Assembly (NCBI RefSeq): GCF_040147005.1
Contig: NZ_JAMSHO010000001.1
Span: 3,534,001 to 3,598,000, forward strand
Direction: 5' to 3'
Source of the DNA: Halomonas sp. H10-9-1
GTDB lineage: Bacteria > Pseudomonadota > Gammaproteobacteria > Pseudomonadales > Halomonadaceae
DNA: 64,000 nt
Positions 27,566-42,640 of this stretch are shown piece after piece (position 1 is the stretch's first letter; each line of letters begins with the position of its first letter). The notes below the pieces were generated by a model. That model was given only the letters and a program-made list of their open reading frames with translations. It searched no databases and had not been told where the DNA came from. Made by a program: the position numbers and the translations under genes.

Positions 27566-28042
27566 CTAGCGGGCCGGCTTCGGCAGCACGACGACCCGGG
27601 TGCCGGAGGCGATATCCGGCCAGCTGCGACGCTCGGCATCGAACAGCACCCACAGGTAGCCCAACCCCAGGGCGGCCACGGAGAGCCAGGCCACCAGGTA
27701 GCGAACCATGGCCTGGCGCAGGGAGATGGCGTGGCCCTCCCGGGTCTGCACCCGCAGCCGCCAGGCCTGCATCCCCAGCGTCATGCCGCCACGGCACCAG
27801 AAGAAGGCGAAGAAGGAGAAGGCCGACACCAGCATGATCAGCCGCAGGGAGGCGACCTGCACAAGGCCCACCCCGACCCGATCGGCAGGCAGGCCGGCCA
27901 GGTGACGCACCGCCAGCAGGTGCAGGCCGGCCATCAGCAGCCAGATGGCCGCCACCAGGAAGGCGTCGTAGAGCATGGCGCCCAGCCGGCGGCCGAGGCC
28001 GGCGGGCCAGACATCGTCGAGGTGGGGGAAGCGTCGGGGCAT
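27566..28042 (-). CDS. RDD-family membrane protein
   Basis: The 158-aa protein has the RDD arrangement: [21 protein letters not shown] at about residues 14-34 (Arg and Asp in the first helix), a second helix with the [14 protein letters not shown] signature and a third hydrophobic segment near 120-138. RDD proteins sit in the inner membrane and are mostly of unknown function; some act in ion transport. The start at 28042 has AGGAGAG upstream. It follows lptG by 14 bp on the same strand. Confidence 0.88.
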   Translation of the reverse strand: MPRRFPHLDDVWPAGLGRRLGAMLYDAFLVAAIWLLMAGLHLLAVRHLAGLPADRVGVGLVQVASLRLIMLVSAFSFFAFFWCRGGMTLGMQAWRLRVQTREGHAISLRQAMVRYLVAWLSVAALGLGYLWVLFDAERRSWPDIASGTRVVVLPKPAR

Positions 28043-28056
28043 GGGCTCTCCTGGTC

Positions 28057-29121
28057 TCAGCCGCTGCGGCGCAGCAGGAGGACTCCCACCGCGGCACAGA
28101 TCATGGTCGGCGCCAGCACTGCCCAGGCGGGCGAGAAGCCAAACACCGTGGAGGCCGGCGCCAGCAGGTCCTGCAGGTACTTGAACGCCAGGCCGGTAAT
28201 CACGCCGTAGAACACCCGGGTGCCGGCGGCCACGCTGCGCAGCGGGCCGAACACGAAGGAGGCGGCCACCAGCACCAGCGAGCCCATGGTCAGCGGCAGC
28301 AGCATCTTCTGCCAGAAGTAGAGCAGCGGCTGGGTGGCCTGCTGGCCCTGGTCGCGCAAGTAGCGGGCGTAGGCCCACAACTCGCTCGGCGACTGGCTTT
28401 CGACGTCACGCAACAGGCGCGAGAGCTGCTCCGGCGTCAACTCGGTATCCCACTCCCGAGTCGCGAGGTGGTGCGCCGCGGTGCCCTGCTCGGTGAACCG
28501 GGTCAGCGAGACATCCTCCAGCACCCAGTGTCCCTCTCGCCAGATGGCCCGCGCGGCGCTCAGCGCCTCGACCAGGCGCTGGCCCTCGAAGCGGTAGCGA
28601 GTGAGGTCGAGCACGGTATCGTCGGCACGGATGGCACCGAAGCGATAGAAGCTATCGCCCTCGCGCTGCCAGCCCCCACGCTCGGTGACAAGGGCACCGG
28701 CCCCCTGGATCTTCTCGACCCGCCAGGCGCTGGCAAATTGCTCGGTGCGCGGGGAGACGTACTCGGCGATGCACAGCACCACGATCACCACCAGGATGAT
28801 CGGCTTCATGGCGCCCCACAGGATCCGCGCCAGGGAACGCCCGGCGGCCCTCATCACGGTGAGCTCGTTGCTCGAGGCCATGCTGCCCAGGCCGATCAGC
28901 GCGCCGATCAGCACCGCCACCGGCGCATACTGGTAGAGCCGCCAGGGCAGGCGCATCAACAGGTAGAGAAGCACCTGGAAGGCGCCGTAGCCACCCTCCA
29001 CATCACCCAGGTCGTTGATGTAGGTGATCATCAGGTCGAGGCCCAGCAGCACCACCTGGACGATGACGATGGCCCCCAGCACATTCCGCGCCAGGTAGCG
29101 ATCGAAGCGATCGGCAATCAT
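28057..29121 (-). CDS. lptG: LPS export ABC transporter permease LptG
   Basis: LptG pairs with LptF and the LptB ATPase to pull lipopolysaccharide from the inner membrane toward the periplasmic bridge. The 354-aa protein has six transmembrane helices, three on each side of a periplasmic beta-jellyroll domain (about residues 120-270). It begins RFDRYLARNVLGAIVIVQ. Its start codon overlaps the lptF stop by 4 bases (ATGA). Length agrees with E. coli LptG (360). Confidence 0.95.
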   Translation of the reverse strand: MIADRFDRYLARNVLGAIVIVQVVLLGLDLMITYINDLGDVEGGYGAFQVLLYLLMRLPWRLYQYAPVAVLIGALIGLGSMASSNELTVMRAAGRSLARILWGAMKPIILVVIVVLCIAEYVSPRTEQFASAWRVEKIQGAGALVTERGGWQREGDSFYRFGAIRADDTVLDLTRYRFEGQRLVEALSAARAIWREGHWVLEDVSLTRFTEQGTAAHHLATREWDTELTPEQLSRLLRDVESQSPSELWAYARYLRDQGQQATQPLLYFWQKMLLPLTMGSLVLVAASFVFGPLRSVAAGTRVFYGVITGLAFKYLQDLLAPASTVFGFSPAWAVLAPTMICAAVGVLLLRRSG

Positions 29122-30200
29122 CCGCTCATCCCCTTGCGCTGGGCGCGCACCATCATCCATAACCCCAGCGCCAGGAAGGCGCCATGGATCGGCCACATGC
29201 CCACTGCGGCCGGCAGCTTGCCACGACCGATGGCGTCCAGCGCCGCCAGCAGCAGGCTCAGGTAGGCCACATGCAGGAAGATCGCCGGCAACAGCTTGGC
29301 GAAGCGGCCCTGACGTGGATTGACCCGCGCCAGCGGCATGGCGAGCAGGGTCAGGATGAACACCATCAGCGGCATGCTCAGCCGCCACTGCAGCTGGGCA
29401 CGCGCCTCGGGCGACTCGTCACCGAACAGCTCGCGGGTGGGAGTGAGCTCCGGAGAGTCGAGCTCGCGCAGCGACTCGGCGCGCGACAGGCGGACCGCAT
29501 AGGTATCGAACTCGAGCCGCTCGGCCTGATGCCTGCCCGGCTCGACGCTGTAGCGTTCACCGTCGGTCAGCACCAGGAAGCGGCTGCCGGTGCCGTCGTC
29601 CACCGCCTGGTGGCCGGCCTCGGCGCGGGTCACCACGCTCTCGGGGGTGCCGTCGCTGCGCCGCTGCCGTTCGCTGATGAAGATGCCACGCATCTCGTCA
29701 CCATCCTCGCTGAAGCCCTCGGTATAGGCGGTACGCCCGCTGCCGAACTCCTGGAAGCGCCCGGGCCCCAGGGTGGAGAAGTCGACTCGGCTGCGCTGAT
29801 CCTCGAGCAGCGTCTCGGTCTCGAGTGCCCCGACCGGCGTCAGCCACAGGCTGCACATCCCCACCAGCAGAGACACCAGGGCGGCCGGCACCAGGCTTAC
29901 CTGCAGTAATCTGCTGGGGCTGGTACCGCAGGCCACCAGCACGGTGATCTCGCTGTTGAGGTAGAGCTGGCCGTAGGCGAGCAGGATACCCAGGAAGAAC
30001 GCCAGCGGCAGGATCAGCTCCAGGAACCCCGGCAGATGCAGCAGCATCAGGGTGCCGAGGATGTCGGCGGGTATCTCGCCCTCGGCGGCGTTGCTGAAGT
30101 AGCGAATGAAGCGACTGCCCATGATCACCAGCAGCAGCACGCCGGCAACGGCGGCCATGGTCAGCAGGATCTCGCGGGTCAGGTAGCGGAAGATGATCAT
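29118..30200 (-). CDS. lptF: LPS export ABC transporter permease LptF
   Basis: LptF is the partner permease of LptG. The 360-aa protein starts MIIFRYLTREIL, the usual LptF N-terminus, with helices near residues 12-34, 57-80 and 98-120. A periplasmic jellyroll domain follows (about 130-265), then three C-terminal helices. The start at 30200 is set by that family N-terminus. It is divergent from pepA across 136 bp, as in E. coli. Confidence 0.95.
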   Translation of the reverse strand: MIIFRYLTREILLTMAAVAGVLLLVIMGSRFIRYFSNAAEGEIPADILGTLMLLHLPGFLELILPLAFFLGILLAYGQLYLNSEITVLVACGTSPSRLLQVSLVPAALVSLLVGMCSLWLTPVGALETETLLEDQRSRVDFSTLGPGRFQEFGSGRTAYTEGFSEDGDEMRGIFISERQRRSDGTPESVVTRAEAGHQAVDDGTGSRFLVLTDGERYSVEPGRHQAERLEFDTYAVRLSRAESLRELDSPELTPTRELFGDESPEARAQLQWRLSMPLMVFILTLLAMPLARVNPRQGRFAKLLPAIFLHVAYLSLLLAALDAIGRGKLPAAVGMWPIHGAFLALGLWMMVRAQRKGMSG

Positions 30201-30289
30201 GCGGCGTCTGCCATGCAATGGGGCCATGCCTTGGGTACACTGGAGCGACACGGCAACGTGCCGGCATTATCCAGATTCCCTCTACGCTT

Positions 30290-30316
30290 GTAACCCCAAT
30301 TGCCAGTAACCCCAAT
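30290..30316 (+). repeat. 11-bp direct repeat upstream of pepA
   Basis: The sequence gtaaccccaat occurs at 30290-30300 and again at 30306-30316, a 16-bp period, ending 20 bp before the pepA start. It could be a regulator half-site pair, but nothing in the sequence identifies one. Confidence 0.5.
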
Positions 30317-30336
30317 GCTTGTCTTGTGGAGACGCC

Positions 30337-31857
30337 ATGGAATTCCCAGTCAGGACGGGTAACCCCGCCAAGGTCGAGAGCGCCTGTATCGTCATCCCGG
30401 TCTTCAAGGAGGAGGCGCTGCTGCCCACCGCCTCGCGCCTGGACGACGCCAGCGAACGGCTGCTGGCTCAGCTGCTCGAGCGCGGCGACTTCGACGCCAG
30501 GCTGGGCAACGTTCAGCTGATCCCCTTCGCACCGGGCCTCTCCAGCGAGCGCCTGCTGCTGGTCGGGCTGGGCAAGCGTGAAGCATGCCAGGAGACGGCC
30601 TTCCGCAAGGCGCTGGACGCCGCCTTCACCGCCCTGGCGGGACTGCCGGTGGACGAGGCGGCCGTGGCCTTCACCGAGGTGCCCCTGGCGGATCGCGATA
30701 CCGCATGGAAGGCACGCATGGTCGCCGAGGCCGCCCAGCGTGCCCTCTATCGCTTCGACGAGTTCAAGTCCGAGAAGGCCCCCGCGTCGCGCCTGGCCTC
30801 GGTGACCCTGCTGGTCAACGACAGCGACGACGCCGCGGCGGCCCGAGAGGGCGCCCGCATCGGCGACGCCGTGGGCCGGGGCATCAACGCCGCCCGTACC
30901 CTGGGCAACCTGCCGGGCAACGTCTGCACCCCAAGCTACCTGGCCGAACGGGCCGAGGCGCTGGGCGAGGCCTCCGGCGGCGCACTCCAGGTGGAGGTCC
31001 TCGACGAGGAGGCCCTGGAGGCCCTCGGCGCCCACAGCCTGCTCTCGGTGGGCCGCGGCAGCGAGCAGCCCTCGCGGCTGATCGTCATGACGTACCAGGG
31101 AGCGGAGGATGCCGACGAGGCCCCCCATGTGCTGGTGGGCAAGGGCATCACCTTCGATACCGGCGGCATCTCGCTCAAGCCCGGCGAGGCCATGGACGAG
31201 ATGAAATTCGACATGTGCGGTGCGGCCAGCGTGTTCGGCACCGTCGAGGCGGTGCTCGGCATTCGCCCGAAGGTCAACCTGGTGGCGATCGTTGCCGCCG
31301 CCGAGAACATGCCCGACGGCCGTGCCACCCGGCCCGGCGATATCATCAGGACACTGAAGGGCCTGTCGGTGGAGGTGCTCAACACCGACGCCGAGGGTCG
31401 CCTGGTGCTGTGCGACGCCCTGACCTATGCCGAGCGCTTTACGCCTGCCAGCGTGGTGGACATCGCCACCCTGACCGGAGCCTGCATCATCGCCCTCGGC
31501 CACCACGCCACCGGCCTGCTCGCCAACGACGACGACCTGGCCCTGGACCTGCTCGACGCCGGCGAGGCGGCCTGGGACCGCGCCTGGCACCTGCCGCTGT
31601 GGGACGAGTACCAGGAGCAGCTCGACTCCAACTTCGCCGACCTGGCCAACATCGGTGGCAGGCCTGCGGGCACCATCACCGCCGCCTGTTTCCTTGCGCG
31701 CTTCGCGGACAGCTTCCCCTGGGCGCACCTGGACATCGCCGGCACCGCCTGGAGCTCCGGCAAGCAGAAGGGTGCCAGCGGCCGCCCGGTGGGGCTGCTG
31801 ACCCAGTACCTGCTGGACCGCGAGGCCGACGCCGTGGTGGAAACCGAAGCGGAATAG
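30337..31857 (+). CDS. pepA: Leucyl aminopeptidase (PepA)
   Basis: PepA is a hexameric M17 aminopeptidase; the E. coli protein also binds DNA in Xer recombination and carAB control. The 506-aa product has an N-terminal domain (1-160) and a catalytic domain with GKGITFDTGGISLKPG, the zinc-ligand run MDEMKFDMCGA, NTDAEGRLVL and GGRPAGTITAA. The start at 30337 with a GGAG site gives the standard MEFPVRTGN N-terminus. It leads the pepA-ilvE-holC-valS run; pepA, holC and valS are neighbours in many gammaproteobacteria. Confidence 0.96.
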   Translation: MEFPVRTGNPAKVESACIVIPVFKEEALLPTASRLDDASERLLAQLLERGDFDARLGNVQLIPFAPGLSSERLLLVGLGKREACQETAFRKALDAAFTALAGLPVDEAAVAFTEVPLADRDTAWKARMVAEAAQRALYRFDEFKSEKAPASRLASVTLLVNDSDDAAAAREGARIGDAVGRGINAARTLGNLPGNVCTPSYLAERAEALGEASGGALQVEVLDEEALEALGAHSLLSVGRGSEQPSRLIVMTYQGAEDADEAPHVLVGKGITFDTGGISLKPGEAMDEMKFDMCGAASVFGTVEAVLGIRPKVNLVAIVAAAENMPDGRATRPGDIIRTLKGLSVEVLNTDAEGRLVLCDALTYAERFTPASVVDIATLTGACIIALGHHATGLLANDDDLALDLLDAGEAAWDRAWHLPLWDEYQEQLDSNFADLANIGGRPAGTITAACFLARFADSFPWAHLDIAGTAWSSGKQKGASGRPVGLLTQYLLDREADAVVETEAE

Positions 31858-31955
31858 CACCTCGCTCTTGCGTTTTTTCCGCGTCGCCTTTCTCATGTGG
31901 GACAGACGATGAATCCACGCCCCGGGCGCTTGATGGCCCGAGCTACCTTTACCGG

Positions 31956-31975
31956 CCCGGGGCCACGACCCCGGG
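31956..31975 (+). other. GC-rich hairpin in the pepA-ilvE gap
   Basis: A perfect 7-bp stem (cccgggg / ccccggg) with a 6-base loop lies 20 bp before the ilvE start. It has no T-tract, so it may act in the ilvE leader or protect RNA ends. No attenuator peptide with Leu, Ile or Val codon runs was seen. Confidence 0.4.
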
Positions 31976-31995
31976 CATGACGGAGACCTCTTGCC

Positions 31996-33096
31996 GTGTC
32001 GAATGCCAGCTTCGAACTCCTGCCCAACTCCACTCCCACGGCCGACTCGCTCCGTGAGGGCATCCTCGCCAAGCCAGGCTTCGGCCAGTATTTCACCGAT
32101 CACATGGCCCATGTGCGCTGGACCCTGGACGGCGGCTGGCATGGCCGCGAGGTCCGCCCCTATGGACCGCTGACCCTGGACCCGGCGGCGGCGGTGCTGC
32201 ACTACGCCCAGGAGATCTTCGAGGGTATCAAGGCCTATCGTCACGCCGACGGCTCCATCTGGACCTTCCGGCCCGAGAAGAACGCCGAGCGCTTTCGCCG
32301 CAGCGCCCGCCGCCTGGCGCTGCCGGAGCTATCCGATGATGACTTCATCGGCTCGCTCAAGGCGCTACTGGCCCAGGATCATGCCTGGGTGCCGACGCCC
32401 CGCAGCGAGGCCGACGAGTGCAGCCTCTACCTGCGCCCCTTCATGATCGCCAGCGAGAAGTTCCTCGGCGTACGCCCTGCCCAGGAGGTCGACTACTACG
32501 TCATCGCCTCGCCAGCGGCGGCCTACTTCAAGGGCGGCATCGAGCCGGTCTCGATCTGGCTCTCCCAGCACTACAAGCGCGCGGCCCCCGGCGGCACCGG
32601 CTTCGCCAAGTGCGGCGGCAACTATGCCGCCTCCCTGGCGGCCCAGAAGGAGGCCAGCGCCAATGGCTGCGGCCAGGTTGCCTTCCTCGATGCCGCCGAG
32701 AACAAGTGGGTCGAGGAACTGGGCGGCATGAACCTGTTCTTCGTGTTCAAGGACGGGCGCATTGCCACCCCGCGCCTGACCGACACCATCCTCGAGGGGG
32801 TGACCCGCGACTCGGTACTGATCCTGGCCCAGGACGAGGGGCTGACCCCCGAGGAACGCCCGATCAGCATCGACGAGTGGCGCGAGGGAGCCGCCAGCGG
32901 CGAGATCACCGAAGTCTTCGCCTGTGGCACCGCCGCGGTGATCACCCCAGTGGGCGAGCTGGTCAGCGAACAGGAGCGCATCCGCCTGACGGGCGACAAC
33001 GGCAACCCCATCGCCAAGCGCCTGCGCACCAAGCTGCTCGACCTGCAGTATGGCCGCGCCGAGGACACCCACGGCTGGCTGACGCGGCTGGTGTAG
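31996..33096 (+). CDS. ilvE: Branched-chain amino acid aminotransferase
   Basis: The 366-aa protein is a fold-type IV PLP enzyme of the longer, eukaryote-like BCAT group. Landmarks are HYAQEIFEGIKAYRHADGSIW, SLYLRPFMIAS, the PLP-Lys region FAKCGGNYAAS and NKWVEELGGMNLFFVF. A C-terminal FACGTAAVITPVG phosphate loop closes the set. It interconverts Leu, Ile and Val with their 2-keto acids. The start is GTG at 31996; no in-frame ATG is nearby upstream. Its presence between pepA and holC departs from the usual pepA-holC-valS order. Confidence 0.93.
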   Translation: MSNASFELLPNSTPTADSLREGILAKPGFGQYFTDHMAHVRWTLDGGWHGREVRPYGPLTLDPAAAVLHYAQEIFEGIKAYRHADGSIWTFRPEKNAERFRRSARRLALPELSDDDFIGSLKALLAQDHAWVPTPRSEADECSLYLRPFMIASEKFLGVRPAQEVDYYVIASPAAAYFKGGIEPVSIWLSQHYKRAAPGGTGFAKCGGNYAASLAAQKEASANGCGQVAFLDAAENKWVEELGGMNLFFVFKDGRIATPRLTDTILEGVTRDSVLILAQDEGLTPEERPISIDEWREGAASGEITEVFACGTAAVITPVGELVSEQERIRLTGDNGNPIAKRLRTKLLDLQYGRAEDTHGWLTRLV

Positions 33097-33099
33097 GGC

Positions 33100-33546
33100 G
33101 TGACCCAGGTCGACTTCTACATCCTGCCCGATACCACCCTGGAGGCACGCCTCGGCTTCGCCTGCCGGCTGGCCGAGACCATCCAGCGCAAGGGCTATCG
33201 GCTGCACCTGCATGCCGAGGACGAAGCCATGGCCCGCGAGCTCGACGAGGCACTGTGGACCTTCCGGGCCGACGCCTATGTGCCCCACGCCCTGGCCAAC
33301 GCCCCCCTGGCCAGCGAGGTGCCGGTCACCATCGGCTGGGCCGAGCCGCCGCCACCCGAGCGCGCGGCGCAGGCCCTGCTCAACCTCGCGCCGGGCATCC
33401 CCGAGTGGTTCTCGCGCTTCGCGCGGGTCGCCGAGATCATCAACCAGCACCAAGCGGTCCTGACCGCCAAGCGCGAGTGCTGGCAGACCTATCGGAAGCG
33501 CGGCTATCCGGTCAAGGCGCATCAGCTGCGCGGCCAGTCAGGCTGA
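33100..33546 (+). CDS. holC: DNA polymerase III chi subunit
   Basis: HolC links the clamp loader to single-strand-binding protein at the replication fork. The 148-aa protein starts with TQVDFYILPDTT, has CRLAETIQRKGYRLHLHAEDEAMARELDEALWTF in the first half and ends with a VLTAKRECWQTYRKRGY helix; this layout fits the chi family. The start is GTG at 33100, 3 bases after the ilvE stop. Position upstream of valS supports the call. Confidence 0.93.
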   Translation: MTQVDFYILPDTTLEARLGFACRLAETIQRKGYRLHLHAEDEAMARELDEALWTFRADAYVPHALANAPLASEVPVTIGWAEPPPPERAAQALLNLAPGIPEWFSRFARVAEIINQHQAVLTAKRECWQTYRKRGYPVKAHQLRGQSG

Positions 33547-33648
33547 CGCCAGCCACCCCGCCGGGCTATAATCAAGCCCATTTTTCGTCGTCATTCCTGC
33601 CGTCCGGCCACCTGGCCGGCGGTGATCATTTCTGGACCCGGAACGCCT

Positions 33649-36495
<2,847 letters not shown>

Positions 36496-36523
36496 GCAGC
36501 CGGCCCTTTGGCCACCTGCCTCC

Positions 36524-36548
36524 AGCCCGGCCACCGGTCGGGCTTTTT
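36524..36548 (+). terminator. Rho-independent terminator of valS
   Basis: The stem agcccg (36524-36529) pairs with cgggct (36539-36544), followed by a run of five T. It lies 28 bp after the valS stop. Confidence 0.8.
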
Positions 36549-36570
36549 ACTGCCTGCCGGTCGTGGCGAC

Positions 36571-36604
36571 TATCGAGTCACAGCCCTTATCGAGTCACAG
36601 CCCT
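36571..36604. repeat. Perfect 17-bp tandem duplication
   Basis: The unit tatcgagtcacagccct occurs twice without a gap (36571-36587 and 36588-36604), between the valS and rRNA terminators. No gene lies here. Confidence 0.9.
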
Positions 36605-36641
36605 CCGCATGGCGGCCTCATATACAAGAATCCCCAAAAGC

Positions 36642-36679
36642 AAAAAGCCCCGAACTCACAAGGAGCTCGGGGCTTTTTT
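36642..36679 (-). terminator. Two-way terminator ending the rRNA operon
   Basis: The arms aaaaagccccga and tcggggcttttt form a 12-bp stem that can extend through ctc/gag in the loop. Read from the rRNA side it ends in a T-run, and from the valS side it ends in six T, so it can stop transcription from both directions. It lies just after the 5S gene. Confidence 0.9.
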
Positions 36680-36687
36680 CAATAAGT

Positions 36688-36805
36688 GCCTGACAATGAC
36701 CTACTCTCACATGGGGAGACCCCACACTACCATCGGCGCTGAGCGGTTTCACTGCTGAGTTCGGCATGGGATCAGGTGGTTCACACTCGCTATGGTCGTC
36801 AGGCG
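36688..36805 (-). rRNA. rrf: 5S ribosomal RNA
   Basis: About 118 bases match 5S rRNA on the minus strand. The 5' end GCCTGACGACCATAGCGAG pairs with the 3' end, and the conserved CCATGCCGAACTCAG and GAGAGTAGG segments are present. It is the last gene of the operon; the ends are estimated to within one or two bases. Confidence 0.95.
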
Positions 36806-36842
36806 AAAAACGCGGAATCATGCTGACACGCTACGTCTCGTG

Positions 36843-36888
36843 CGTATCCGGTGTCGTGGGTCATCACAGACCCCTTGGGTGTTATATG

Positions 36889-36895
<7 letters not shown>
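36843..36895 (-). other. 3' arm of the 23S processing stem
   Basis: This stretch is nearly the inverted copy of 39856-39914. It includes cgtatccgg, a gggtcatc-like block and gttatatggtcaagc, so the sequences flanking 23S can form a long duplex. In other bacteria RNase III cuts such a stem to release pre-23S. Confidence 0.75.
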
Positions 36896-39855
<2,960 letters not shown>

Positions 39856-39863
<8 letters not shown>

Positions 39864-39914
39864 TATAACCCCAAAGGGTCTGGTCCGCGATGACACACGA
39901 CATTGCCGGATACG
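39856..39914 (-). other. 5' arm of the 23S processing stem
   Basis: Complementary to 36843-36895, as described there. It covers the first 8 bases of 23S and the adjoining spacer. Confidence 0.75.
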
Positions 39915-39972
39915 CTTGAGACGTATCTCGTGCTCTTTCCTTGCGGAAAGAACGTTTGTCAGCATGATTCAC

Positions 39973-39985
39973 ATTGTTAAAGAGC
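39973..39985 (-). promoter_or_regulatory. boxA antitermination site in the 16S-23S spacer
   Basis: On the minus strand it reads GCTCTTTAACAAT, the rRNA boxA consensus bound by NusB/NusE, upstream of 23S. A second copy lies at 42224-42236. Confidence 0.85.
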
Positions 39986-40076
39986 AGACTGTCAATCGAC
40001 AGTCATAAACCTGACATCCGGTGATGCGATGCTGGCTTATGACTGCGGATCCGATCAGCGAAGACTGTGGGGAAGA

Positions 40077-40152
40077 TGGTGGAGCCAAGCGGGATCGAAC
40101 CGCTGACCTCCTGCGTGCAAGGCAGGCGCTCTCCCAGCTGAGCTATGGCCCC
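40077..40152 (-). tRNA. tRNA-Ala (anticodon TGC)
   Basis: The 76-base gene starts GGGGCCATAGCTCAGCTGG, has the anticodon loop CTTGCAC with TGC, the GGTTCGATCCC T-arm and an encoded CCA end. It is in the 16S-23S spacer, the standard place for tRNA-Ala(TGC). Confidence 0.97.
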
Positions 40153-40260
40153 TCTGATTCCCATACGCGACATGGGGAAATTTTATTCAGGACAAGGCGT
40201 TTTGCGGCGACGCATAACCTGCCATGCGAGTCACAAAACAACGCGGTACTGGATAAAATC

Positions 40261-40337
<77 letters not shown>

Positions 40338-40373
40338 AACACCATTTCTCTCGCTGGCTGAGCGAGGCCGGCT

Positions 40374-40440
40374 TGCCGACCTCACCCTCCTGTCCATAAA
40401 GGTCAGGGGGCGCACTCCAACCAACTGAGCGAAAACCCTA
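40374..40440 (-). pseudogene. Decayed tRNA-Ile copy in the rRNA spacer
   Basis: On the minus strand this stretch reads like the first two-thirds of the neighbouring tRNA-Ile: GCTCAGTTGGTT(G)GAG(T)GCGC, then GGGTGAGGTCGGCA. The anticodon arm is altered and lengthened (CCTGACC..GGACAGG around TTTAT), and the T-arm and acceptor 3' end are missing. It cannot form a normal tRNA. It lies directly upstream (in transcription order) of the intact tRNA-Ile. Confidence 0.75.
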
Positions 40441-40482
40441 GGGTCACGCTGGGCCTATACCCAAACAGTCTTTTGCTCTGGT

Positions 40483-40505
40483 CGATCAGGTAATTCATTG
40501 TGGGC
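40483..40505 (-). other. 3' arm of the 16S processing stem
   Basis: The sequence cgatcaggtaattcattgtg plus ggc is complementary to 42202-42223 with one extra base. The two flank 16S and can pair for RNase III cleavage. Confidence 0.65.
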
Positions 40506-40532
40506 ACTTGCCGACAGTCGGCGACATATCGG

Positions 40533-42070
<1,538 letters not shown>

Positions 42071-42201
42071 AAGATCATAAGTGCTTGAAGCAGCACCAAA
42101 CTTGGCTCAAGGTTCAAACGTTCTCAAATAGACCCGAAGATCTATGACGAGTCGCTTGCCTTGATGGTTCAATGATATGAATCACCGAGCCATCGACAAG
42201 C

Positions 42202-42223
42202 GCCCACATGAATTACCTGATCG
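42202..42223 (-). other. 5' arm of the 16S processing stem
   Basis: Pairs with 40483-40505; it lies in the leader just after boxA in transcription order. Confidence 0.65.
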
Positions 42224-42236
42224 ATTGTTAAAGAGC
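42224..42236 (-). promoter_or_regulatory. boxA antitermination site in the rRNA leader
   Basis: Reads GCTCTTTAACAAT on the minus strand, the same 13 bases as at 39973-39985. Placed between the promoters and 16S, it is expected to load the Nus antitermination complex. Confidence 0.88.
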
Positions 42237-42320
42237 GGCTTCGACTCTTTTGAGTGAAGCGTCTCGCTTGCTGCCAACCGAAGCGAACTCCGTGTCGTCA
42301 GCGCCCTGCGAGGAAGGCGT

Positions 42321-42348
42321 ATTCTACCGTTTCGCCTGGCGGTGTCAA
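42321..42348 (-). promoter_or_regulatory. rRNA operon promoter P2
   Basis: On the minus strand TTGACA (42348-42343) and TAGAAT (42326-42321) are separated by 16 bp. It is closer to 16S than P1. The 16-bp spacer and GC-rich start region are typical of rRNA promoters. Confidence 0.85.
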
Positions 42349-42425
42349 GCGCTGTTTGGCGAAGCGTGCTTGCCGTGACTGCTGACTGCCCCGCCCCTCG
42401 AGGCGGCTGCGAAACCGTGGCGGGC

Positions 42426-42453
42426 ATTCTACCGAATGCGCGGTGATTGTCAA
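42426..42453 (-). promoter_or_regulatory. rRNA operon promoter P1
   Basis: On the minus strand TTGACA (42453-42448) and TAGAAT (42431-42426) are separated by 16 bp, followed by a GC-rich discriminator (GCCC). P1 and P2 share CGGTAGAAT. The upstream stretch to about 42490 is AT-richer, as expected for an UP element. The rest of 42071-42640 holds leader sequence and no gene. Confidence 0.85.
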
Positions 42454-42640
42454 TCGGAATGTTTCGAAGCGATGCGACCTGTTTCGAAAAATAATCCATG
42501 CAGAACAATCACTTCTGCCACTTCCACCGCCTGCAACGCTTGCTCGTCGCCGGCAGCGGATGCGTATTTTACGGCTTTCTCGGGCGGGGTGCAAGACCTT
42601 CGGATAAAAAGTTTCGAGAGCTTGAAGCCCTACTGACTTG

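Noticed and set aside
29698..32244. 848-codon antisense frame spanning pepA and part of lptF
   Set aside because: It overlaps several well-supported genes, including lptF on the same strand in another frame, and shows no protein family features.
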